Source: UBA4661 sp002405405
GTDB lineage: Bacteria > Bacteroidota > Ignavibacteria > Kapaibacteriales > UBA4661
DNA length: 22,301 nt
NCBI GenBank assembly: GCA_036847245.1
Contig: DAIUAL010000026.1
Coordinates: forward strand, 1-22,301
Direction: 5' to 3'
In this document: positions 15,543 through 22,301 of the stretch, one piece after another
Numbering within the stretch: the first letter of the stretch is position 1
Layout of the letters: each line of letters begins with the position of its first letter
The notes under the pieces: model-generated
Database searches by the model: none
Seen by the model: only the letters and a program-made list of their open reading frames with translations
What the model was told of the DNA's origin: nothing
Translations under genes and position numbers: made by a program

Positions 15543-16712
15543 ATGAGTGTTTTAGTCAATAAATCTTCGCGCGTTATCGTTCAGGGTCTGACCGGTAATG
15601 AGGGTACATTCCACGCTTCGCAAATGCTTGCATACGGCACGAATGTTGTCGGCGGTGTTACACCGGGCAAAGGTGGCACAGTGTATTCCGGCAAAGGCGA
15701 AGATCTGTTCACGCGCCCTGTGCCTGTCTTCAACACAGTTGCTGATGCTGTGCGTGAAACCAAAGCTAATGTTTCGATTATCTTTGTTCCTGCACCTCTT
15801 GCCGCTGAAGCTATTTTAGAAGCTATTGCCGCTGAAGTTGCTCTCATCATTTGTATCACCGAAGGTATTCCTGTTCGTGATATGATTACCGTGAAAGCTG
15901 CTCTTGACAAATCATCATCGCGGTTGATTGGTCCGAATTGCCCTGGCGTTATTACACCCGGCGAAGCAAAGATCGGTATCATGCCGGGCTTCATTCACAA
16001 TCCCGGCACGATTGGGATTGTATCACGTAGTGGAACACTTACCTATGAAGCTGTGAAACAGATTACCGACCTTGGCTTAGGTCAGTCAACCTGTATCGGT
16101 ATCGGTGGTGATCCGATCATTGGAACAAAATTTATTGATGCGATTAAACTCTTCAACGAAGACCCCAAAACAGAAGCAATTTTGATGATTGGTGAAATCG
16201 GTGGGAATGCAGAAGAAGAAGCCGCTGAATATGTTAAAGCCCATGTTAAAAAGCCTGTGATTGGGTTTATTGCAGGACAAACAGCACCTCCGGGTCGTCG
16301 TATGGGTCATGCTGGTGCTATTATCTCCGGTGGTAAAGGTACTGCTGCTGAGAAAATGGCAACTATGAAAAAATGTGGTATCCATGTTGTCGTATCGCCT
16401 GCTGATATGGGTAAAACCGTGGTGAAAGCACTTGGTAAAGATGTAAAAGCAACGTCGAAGTCTGCTGCTACACCGACCAAAACAGCATCAACGAAACCTG
16501 TTACAAAAGCTCCCGCTAAAGTTGCCGCAAAAGCTCCTACAGCAAAAGTATCAGCAACAAAAGCTCCTGCAGCAAAAGTATCAGCAACAAAGACTCCTGC
16601 ATCTAAAGCATCTGCTCCTGCAAAAAAAGCGACAAAAAAATACGACCATTTCAGTATGGCATTCCTCAGGGGTGGGGAGTGCCATTTTTTTTCATTTATT
16701 TGTATTGTGTGA
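15543..16712 (+). CDS. sucD: Succinyl-CoA ligase alpha subunit with long basic C-terminal tail
   Basis: The first ~295 of 389 residues are a complete SucD: the CoA-binding Rossmann part (VIVQGLTGNEGTFHASQM, GGVTPGKGG) and the C-terminal ligase domain with the phosphohistidine His256 in GRRMGHAGAIISGGKGT. With SucC it makes succinate, ATP or GTP and CoA from succinyl-CoA in the TCA cycle. SucD is normally about 290 residues. Here an Ala/Lys/Thr/Pro tail (about 296-366) contains two near-identical ten-residue repeats (KAPxAKVSAT) and a degenerate third. After Lys366 the frame continues 23 residues across a rho-independent terminator (16656-16692) to TGA. The codon after Lys366 is TAC (16641-16643), one change from TAA or TAG, so the stop was probably lost. 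ndk starts three bases after the TGA. Confidence 0.92.
   Translation: MSVLVNKSSRVIVQGLTGNEGTFHASQMLAYGTNVVGGVTPGKGGTVYSGKGEDLFTRPVPVFNTVADAVRETKANVSIIFVPAPLAAEAILEAIAAEVALIICITEGIPVRDMITVKAALDKSSSRLIGPNCPGVITPGEAKIGIMPGFIHNPGTIGIVSRSGTLTYEAVKQITDLGLGQSTCIGIGGDPIIGTKFIDAIKLFNEDPKTEAILMIGEIGGNAEEEAAEYVKAHVKKPVIGFIAGQTAPPGRRMGHAGAIISGGKGTAAEKMATMKKCGIHVVVSPADMGKTVVKALGKDVKATSKSAATPTKTASTKPVTKAPAKVAAKAPTAKVSATKAPAAKVSATKTPASKASAPAKKATKKYDHFSMAFLRGGECHFFSFICIV
16530..16619 (+). repeat. 30-bp tandem repeat in the sucD tail (3 units, last degenerate)
   Basis: Units at 16530-16559 and 16560-16589 differ at one base (CCTAC versus CCTGC); a third at 16590-16619 is imperfect. Each encodes ten residues of the KAPxAKVSAT type, consistent with slippage-driven growth of a basic, disordered tail. 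Confidence 0.85.
16656..16692 (+). terminator. Rho-independent terminator inside the 3' end of the sucD frame
   Basis: ATGGCATTCC (16656-16665) pairs with GGAGTGCCAT (16676-16685), nine Watson-Crick pairs and one G-U, with a ten-base loop and a run of eight T residues (16685-16692). It would end sucD mRNA before the current TGA, leaving transcripts without a stop codon. All three forward frames stay open across it. Confidence 0.8.
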
Positions 16713-16715
16713 TTT

Positions 16716-17150
16716 ATGGAACGTAGTCTTGCTATTATCAAACCTGATGCCGTCAAAAAACATTCGTTTGGGGAAATTTTAGCGCATATCAAAAATGCAG
16801 GATTCACTATTCTTGGTTTTAAAATGGTACGCTTGACCGAAGAACAAGCCGGTGCATTTTATGCTATTCACAAGGAGCGTCCTTTCTATGGTGAATTGGT
16901 AAAATTCATGACTAGTGGTCCTGTGGTGCCGATCGCTCTCGAAAAAGAGAATGCCGTTGCCGATTTCCGCGTGTTGATTGGTGCAACAGATCCTGCTGAA
17001 GCAGCTGATGGTACGATTCGTAAACTTTTTGGCGCATCAAAGGGTGAGAATGCCATTCATGGTTCAGATTCGGTTGAGAATGGCAAGTATGAAGTGAATT
17101 TCTTCTTTGCCGAAAGCGAACTCGCGGCAAATGGTCGCAGTCAGGCTTAA
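16716..17150 (+). CDS. ndk: Nucleoside diphosphate kinase
   Basis: The 144 residues match the family's normal size. Ndk moves the gamma-phosphate from ATP to other nucleoside diphosphates through a phosphohistidine. Seen: the MERSLAIIKPDAVKK start, KERPFYGELVKFMTSGPVV, the nucleotide-site ...GATDPAEAADGTIRKLFG, and the active His115 in the signature NAIHGSDS. Succinyl-CoA ligase and Ndk are known to associate in bacteria, which suits the sucD-ndk order. The ATG is three bases from the sucD TGA and just after the sucD terminator, so ndk may need its own start site or terminator read-through. No promoter is evident. Confidence 0.96.
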   Translation: MERSLAIIKPDAVKKHSFGEILAHIKNAGFTILGFKMVRLTEEQAGAFYAIHKERPFYGELVKFMTSGPVVPIALEKENAVADFRVLIGATDPAEAADGTIRKLFGASKGENAIHGSDSVENGKYEVNFFFAESELAANGRSQA

Positions 17151-17199
17151 TGATACAATCATCTGTTTTTTCTCACTCTCGACTACATGGTGATAAGAC

Positions 17200-17745
17200 A
17201 TGTTGCAAGAATTTCGGAGAATCTCAACAGAGGTGAAATATACAAACCCGTATTGGCAATACGGGTTTGATATTTTTGAACGGGCAGACGGCTCACAAGG
17301 TGAATACCATTATGTACATACACCCGGCTCTGTCATGATTGTCCCTCGTACTGAGCGAGGAACATTTCTTCTTCAGCGACAGATTCGCTACCTCAACCCT
17401 GAAAAGCCAAGCATTGAATTCCCCGGCGGTGGAAAACCTCTAGATTTATCACCCGACCACGCCGCACAAAAAGAACTCCGCGAAGAAGCGCGTGTCAGTG
17501 CTACACGACTTGAGCATCTTGGTACATTCAACCCTTGTAATGGTGTTACTGACGAATTGTGCTATGTCTTTTTTGCTGATGGACTTATCGATGATCCACT
17601 ACCACAAGACGAATTTGAAGACTTTGAATATTTGGAACTCTCAAAAGACGAAATCAACGAGTATATTCGCACTGGTGTCATTTGGGACGGCATGACGCTT
17701 GCCTCATGGCAATTGTATCAAGTATCTGCATTGGCGCAGATATAG
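17200..17745 (+). CDS. Nudix hydrolase (ADP-ribose pyrophosphatase-like)
   Basis: 181 residues, fitting the ADP-ribose pyrophosphatase branch: the N-terminal NPYWQYGFDIFERADG, strand VMIVPRTERGTFLLQRQIRY, then the Nudix box region EFPGGGKPLDLSPDHAAQKELREEARV. The family splits nucleoside diphosphates linked to another moiety, using Mg bound by the box glutamates. The core -ELREEA- is kept, but the box is off consensus: Lys replaces the Arg of REUXEE, and the earlier Glu of GX5E is not at its usual place (only Asp and Leu nearby). A 12-bp perfect hairpin lies in codons 15-23. ndk ends 49 bases upstream. Confidence 0.82.
   Translation: MLQEFRRISTEVKYTNPYWQYGFDIFERADGSQGEYHYVHTPGSVMIVPRTERGTFLLQRQIRYLNPEKPSIEFPGGGKPLDLSPDHAAQKELREEARVSATRLEHLGTFNPCNGVTDELCYVFFADGLIDDPLPQDEFEDFEYLELSKDEINEYIRTGVIWDGMTLASWQLYQVSALAQI
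17243..17269. other. 12-bp perfect inverted repeat within the Nudix coding region
   Basis: CAAACCCGTATT (17243-17254) and AATACGGGTTTG (17258-17269) are perfect complements around a GGC loop. In RNA this is a stable hairpin about 45 bases into the gene, followed by GATATTTTTG. It could slow ribosomes, attenuate transcription, or be a coincidence of the encoded TNPYWQYGF. Confidence 0.75.
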
Positions 17746-17860
17746 CCTATCAATCATCGGTCTTTCTGCACGGCTTTTGCATCGTCACATCTGTGCAGTT
17801 CTTCGCTGGTCAATCTTTTCTTCGTGTTCTCCTGCTTTTCACATTTGCATTGTTTGCTCT

Positions 17861-20335
17861 ATGGCAAAACGCTCCTCGAATCCCTTCCAACTTCTCCAGC
17901 TTTCCACAGATTTTCCTGCACTCCTTGCGATTGCCATCGGTATTGGTATTGCCATCTTTATTGATAATACAGCAATACGCCTTATTGGCATTTGTGTGAG
18001 TGTACTTGGTGGCGTAGGTCTCTTTGTTTTGCTTGGTCAGCGCACACGAGATATTCCGCCGGAAGGACTGCGTACTATCCGCATACAAGAGCAACCCAAT
18101 TTTCGTACTATCATCAAAAAAGAAGATGGCGCAAAACGATTGGTATTTGATGATTTTACCGAAAGTGTTTTTGCAGACGATCCTCTTGCCAATAAAATCG
18201 AACAGATACCGCAGGAGGAACAAAGCACACCTTCGCTACAACAGACTTCAATCGAAGAAGAAGAGCAGTCTATCTCTTCACCATCTGCCGTATTGAACAT
18301 CGATACAAATCAGTCTCCTGAAGAGCGTGTAACTCCGGTTAAAAAATTGGTGTTTGATGATTTCAGTGATGATTTCAGCGAAATCTCTTTAGATACATCA
18401 TCCTCTCAACAAGATATTTCAGTATCACTTCCGTCACCTATACCGACACACGCTGTTGAAGAGCATCCTACTTCTCCGTCATCAGATAGTGCTAATCAAT
18501 CCTCCTCGACTGAGTTATTCGATCTACCGACGACGCTATCATCGACTCAACCAATTGAATTGTCAACGTCTATTTCGGCTATCGATAATTCAATGGCAAC
18601 ACATGCCTCACCGCCAACAAATAACACAAGCGAAGAGAATGAGTTATCTGCGCCCGAAGAATCATTCAATACAACAACACCTCTTGGAGCTATCGCCCTC
18701 GAGACAATGCCATTGCTTCCTGAAGAGCAAACTCCTCCTACCCATCATGATGCTGCTCATCAAAACAAAGACAGTGATAGAGACGAAGAGTCCCCGTCAA
18801 GCACCCATAAACGCTTGATGTTTCGCGTACAGACTCAAGATTTTTCGGAAGAGAATTTACCCGCAGATCGTGATGAACCGCGCTTAGAATTCGACTTTCT
18901 ACTTCAACGTGTCCTTCGCGTTATTCGCTCTGTCATACCGGCACGTACCGTACTTTTCGCATGGGTCAATGCCGAACGTGCCGAGCTTATTATCGAAGAA
19001 AAAATATCTGATATTCCTGACGCACTTATTAGTGGTGCAACGATTCCTATTGGCAATGACGTACTCAGTCAAATTGGGGTTATTGCCAAACCTGAAATTT
19101 TAACTGAAATCAACCCAAGTGCGGAGTTAGATTTATTACCCTACTATCATACACCTTCCCAAACACGCTCCTTTGTTGGTGTACCTATTATGTATGATGG
19201 TGTTGTGATTGGTATTCTTACCTCAGACACAAACGAAGACGACGCCTATGATGAGTCTACCGTTCTCTTCTTAGGACATTTTACTCGTTTGTTGAGTGGT
19301 TTGATTCATAGCTATAACGATAAATATGACTTAATGCAGTCAGCACGAATCGTAGCAGCATTAGAAAAATTTCGCAGTATGCTGCACCAGCGTGCTTCAC
19401 GCGAGGAGCTTTGTTCAGCCGCTCTCGATGCACTTCATGAGCGCTTACCACATTGCTTTTCGATGGCTGTTGTTTGCGCTAATAATCAAGGTACATGGCA
19501 TATTGCTCGTGTACACTCTGCCTCAGAGCAACAGCAACGTTTGCAGGGTGTCAATATTGATTTGCAGTACTCACTTGTTGGGAAGACAATTCTTCACTCC
19601 TATTTACAAGAGATGCTCCCTGTAGCGGGTAACACAATACGCCTCAGTAATAATGAGGCTCAATTAGAGCAATCGTATTGTACAGCCGTACCTATCATTT
19701 CGTCAACCTATTGTTATGGTGCACTTGTTATCGAAGAAGACGCTCTGACCATGCTCACGCGACAAGATATTCGCTTGGCAGAAGCCATCGCCGATGCAGT
19801 AGGTTCCTTACTAGAACAACAGACTCTACGCACTTTGCTTGCAAGTAATGCACTTCATGACAATACAACAGGTCTCTTGAATGCCCCGGCATTTATCCAA
19901 CGTGCCGAAGAAGAATTTATTCGTGCAAAATACTTTATGTCCGGTATCTCGTGTGCGATGCTTGCTTTGGATGAATATGCCGCACTCAATCTTGACGCCG
20001 ACCCAGCATTAGAGTCATTGGTACTCAGCCACATCATTACAATCATCCGTAAACATACTCGCGAATTTGATATCATTGCACGCTACGATCGAAGAGTTCT
20101 CTCCGTACTCTTTATTCAGAAATCTCTTCACGAAGCTCATATTATTGCTGAGCGCATTCGTAAAGATGCGGCAATGACGCTTTTACATTATCAGGGCAGA
20201 CAGCTCGCCGCTACGGTAAGTATAGGTGTTGCAGAACTTGTACAGCAACACTCTGCTCGCGAACTTTTGGATCATGCAGGTACGGCTCTGTCGGTGGCAC
20301 AACAAAAAGCCAATGCAGTCAGTATGTATGCGTAA
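17861..20335 (+). CDS. Membrane-anchored GAF-GAF protein with degenerate GGDEF domain
   Basis: 824 residues. Two N-terminal membrane helices (about 19-36 and 38-58) are followed by a long acidic, Ser/Thr/Pro-rich linker (60-335), two GAF-like domains (about 343-500 and 506-656), and a C-terminal GGDEF-fold domain (about 663-824). The GGDEF fold is recognisable from TTGLLNAPAF, the late strand VSIGVAEL and the C-terminal helix. The active loop, normally RYGGDEF, reads RYDRRVL (Arg741 on), so cyclic-di-GMP synthesis is unlikely; a sensory or GTP/c-di-GMP-binding role is inferred. The linker has repeated KRLVFDDF-like motifs at 92, 161 and 317. The ATG at 17861 is chosen because the frame's earlier start at 17699 overlaps the Nudix gene. 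It converges with the kinase pseudogene, nine bases between stops. Confidence 0.78.
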   Translation: MAKRSSNPFQLLQLSTDFPALLAIAIGIGIAIFIDNTAIRLIGICVSVLGGVGLFVLLGQRTRDIPPEGLRTIRIQEQPNFRTIIKKEDGAKRLVFDDFTESVFADDPLANKIEQIPQEEQSTPSLQQTSIEEEEQSISSPSAVLNIDTNQSPEERVTPVKKLVFDDFSDDFSEISLDTSSSQQDISVSLPSPIPTHAVEEHPTSPSSDSANQSSSTELFDLPTTLSSTQPIELSTSISAIDNSMATHASPPTNNTSEENELSAPEESFNTTTPLGAIALETMPLLPEEQTPPTHHDAAHQNKDSDRDEESPSSTHKRLMFRVQTQDFSEENLPADRDEPRLEFDFLLQRVLRVIRSVIPARTVLFAWVNAERAELIIEEKISDIPDALISGATIPIGNDVLSQIGVIAKPEILTEINPSAELDLLPYYHTPSQTRSFVGVPIMYDGVVIGILTSDTNEDDAYDESTVLFLGHFTRLLSGLIHSYNDKYDLMQSARIVAALEKFRSMLHQRASREELCSAALDALHERLPHCFSMAVVCANNQGTWHIARVHSASEQQQRLQGVNIDLQYSLVGKTILHSYLQEMLPVAGNTIRLSNNEAQLEQSYCTAVPIISSTYCYGALVIEEDALTMLTRQDIRLAEAIADAVGSLLEQQTLRTLLASNALHDNTTGLLNAPAFIQRAEEEFIRAKYFMSGISCAMLALDEYAALNLDADPALESLVLSHIITIIRKHTREFDIIARYDRRVLSVLFIQKSLHEAHIIAERIRKDAAMTLLHYQGRQLAATVSIGVAELVQQHSARELLDHAGTALSVAQQKANAVSMYA

Positions 20336-20344
20336 ATACTTTTG

Positions 20345-22301
20345 TCAACGCACCAAAACTGCTTCATTGTTTTGTAGGATTCCTCGGAGTATTTCTATTT
20401 CAGCAATAATAGCCTGGACATGCTCTTGAATGACTGTCATTGCTGTCTCGGGATGGTTAGCAATTATCTCTTCTAACTCAGCGCATAGGTTGCGAAGAAT
20501 AGTACATTCCATTGAAGCTGCACTACCCTTGGTGCGATGTGCCCAAAAACGTACTTGTTCTCTATCTTCTAATTGAAGCGCACTATACAGTAATTGAGGC
20601 ATTTTCTCAATCACCTCCACCTTGAATACTTCCAGCGAACGCTCGAATAATGACGCATAGCCACTGAATTGCTTCATCAAATTCTCAGGATCAAAATGTT
20701 CGCGGATATCAATATCGGATTTCTCCATACCATTCGAACTGCTTTGACCATCGAGCATCGAATTAGAAGTCCCCTGATCAATCAAATCTTTCTCATGTGC
20801 TTGCTGAAACTGTGGATACAGCCATTTTTCCAACATCTGCTCAATCGTGGAAGCAACAACAGGCTTGGTAATGTAATCGTCCATACCTGCTTCAGCACAA
20901 CGCTCACGCTCGCCTTTAATAGTACCTGCCGTAAGCGCAATGATCGGGGTACGGTGTAAGCCATGTTCTTTTTCATAAGCTCGGATAGCTTTAGTTGCAT
21001 CGTGCCCGCTCATAACCGGCATCTGAACATCCGACAAAATAAAGTGCGGACGATGCTTGATAAATTGTGCTACTCCCTCTTGACCATTCACAGCTTCATA
21101 AATAGTCGTTCCCGCGGGTAAAAATCCTTCGAGAATTGCCCTTGCCAACATCATATTAACAGGATTATCCTCGGTAATTAATATTCGTATGGATGGCAAT
21201 GGAGTCTGATTTAATCGAATCGCATCTGTTACTTTTCCGCCACCCTTCGGAGCATCCGGTAATATTACAGTCGATTGGGGAACTTGTACACTGTTCGCCC
21301 TATCTTGAGGAGGCTCAGCTCCCTGCCCCCCATTGCCTTGAGAAGGCACAACAAACTCCATAAACCCCGTGATACCCGTCAATACCGGAGGAGCCGGATC
21401 TTGGGCATACAACCGACTCAATGCAGAAAACAACTGATACGATTTGATTGGCTTGACAATACGCACCTCAACACCTAATTCCGCGCATTCTTTGGCGACA
21501 TACTGTTCATCGGATGAACTGTGAAGAAGAACAATACGTGCACGCTCTTTAATCAATCGCAAATCGTTGCGTATATGGCGAATCACTTGTAATCCATCCA
21601 TATAGGGCATATGGTAATCCATTACAATTGCGTCATACGCATATTGTTGCAGCAATTGTAAGGCTTCAATACCATTCGATGCTTGCTGTACCTCGATATG
21701 TTGCTGGTTAAGCATATCACGGACAATCAAGCGATTATTTGCATTATCATCAACCACCAATACTCGCCGAATACGCGAAAGATTGTTATTGATTGCAGCT
21801 TTACTTTGCTCTGCCAAGAGACGAATACGAAAGAAGAAGCGACTTCAAATTCCCGGCTCGCTTTCCAATACCAACTATGTACCCATAAAATGAAGCAATT
21901 TATTGGAAATCGTCAACCCCAACCCCGTACCACCGAATTTACGCGTTGTGGAGGCATCTTCTTGAGAGAATGCTTCAAAAATTTTCTCTTGATATTCCTT
22001 TGCAATGCCAATACCTGTATCACGGACAGAAAAAATGAATTCTGTTGTACCGGATTCGTCGCTCTCGCCAACTTCGACTTTGATCTCGACTTCTCCTTGT
22101 TGAGTAAACTTCACAGCATTACTCAAGAGATTGACCAATACCTGACGAATACGCACGGGATCGCACCATACATAGCGTGGTGCAAAAGGCGGTATATTGA
22201 GCAAAAGTTCGACATCGGTTTCTTTAGCGAGGAATTTCTCAATTTAAGGCGTGAGCTCGACCTTTTCATATTGTTTCGGTTTATCGATTCTGAGTTCGAG
22301 T
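20345..22301 (-). pseudogene. Hybrid histidine kinase (HATPase-REC-REC-HPt) broken by three in-frame stops; 5' end outside window
   Basis: One continuous frame reads from the right edge: the tail of the HisKA region, a HATPase with intact N (NLLSNAVKFT), G1 (DTGIGI) and G2 (GGTGLGL) boxes, REC1 (VVDDN, VMDYHMP, VKP), REC2 (TEDN, LSDVQMP, ITKP) and HPt (WAHRTKGSAASM). Signalling would pass His-Asp-His-Asp through these modules. The frame is cut by TAA (22244-22246, in LTP-stop-IEKFL), TAG (21875-21877, in HFMGT-stop-LVLESEPG) and TGA (21845-21847, where Gly is expected in PGIGS). Each fits a single substitution and there is no frameshift. The remaining open pieces have only TTG as a first start. 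The REC-REC-HPt part (20345-21817) could survive as a separate protein if TTG or an internal ATG is used. HisKA lies beyond 22301. Confidence 0.83.

Noticed and set aside
16600..16712. Frameshift in the A-runs as the cause of the long sucD tail
   Set aside because: All three forward frames remain open across the terminator, so a shift would not restore a stop before it; a lost stop codon explains it better.
15581..16807. Long open frames on the minus strand opposite sucD and ndk
   Set aside because: They mirror strongly supported genes and low-complexity repeats, with no recognisable domain.
17699..17860. Upstream extension of the GAF/GGDEF-like protein
   Set aside because: It overlaps the Nudix gene and lacks plausible protein character; the ATG at 17861 directly precedes the membrane helices.
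21845..22246. Alternative genetic code or stop reassignment in the kinase
   Set aside because: TAA, TAG and TGA all interrupt the frame, while other genes here end normally with these codons.

Overview
The window reads as a stretch of a Bacteroidota/FCB-group chromosome. Three things support this. It carries four type IX secretion (T9SS) components: GldL-, GldM-, PorU- and PorV-like. Several genes are preceded by Bacteroidota-type -7 elements (TAnnTTTG), and tRNA-Glu has a full TTTG-N20-TATCTTTG promoter. Shine-Dalgarno sequences are almost absent. The GldL and GldM proteins are divergent and the gene set is small, so an early-branching lineage (Ignavibacteria/Kapabacteria/Chlorobi side) is more likely than a classical Bacteroidia or Flavobacteriia. 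That placement is inference.

Layout. Positions 1-2863 hold a small envelope-polysaccharide group. On the minus strand are the possible start of a gene running off the left edge, a GT4 glycosyltransferase, and a small membrane-associated protein translationally coupled to it. A SAM methyltransferase diverges on the plus strand. From 2918 to 13841 everything is on the plus strand: FtsX, an LptF/LptG-family permease, GldL-like, GldM-like, the PorU-like sortase (C25 protease), the PorV-like outer-membrane shuttle protein, a strong terminator, and a secreted M24 metallopeptidase. GldK, GldN and SprA are not in the window. A bidirectional terminator and tRNA-Glu(UUC) close this block.

Positions 14097-20335 carry housekeeping and signalling genes on the plus strand: a class I aminotransferase, succinyl-CoA ligase alpha subunit (sucD) with a long Ala/Lys/Thr tail, nucleoside diphosphate kinase (ndk), a Nudix hydrolase, and a membrane-anchored protein with two GAF-like domains and a degenerate GGDEF domain. 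Converging on it from the right edge is a hybrid histidine kinase (HATPase-REC-REC-HPt). It is interrupted by three different in-frame stop codons, each explainable by one substitution, so it looks like a young pseudogene.

How the parts may work together. GldL/GldM would form the proton-driven inner-membrane motor of the T9SS. PorV would receive cargo after translocation, and PorU would cleave the C-terminal signal and attach cargo to surface lipopolysaccharide. The LptF/G permease and the glycan genes next door fit a shared envelope theme, but a functional link is only suggested by position.

The oddest points are: (1) a sucD reading frame that runs through a rho-independent terminator after what looks like loss of its stop codon; (2) the kinase with three in-frame stops; (3) a GldL with about 100 extra N-terminal residues; (4) a 12-bp perfect hairpin near the start of the Nudix gene; (5) a terminator whose T-tract touches the start codon of the next gene. 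No CRISPR array, insertion sequence or prophage signature was seen. There is no gene-free stretch longer than 300 bases; 39-263 holds only a possible promoter.
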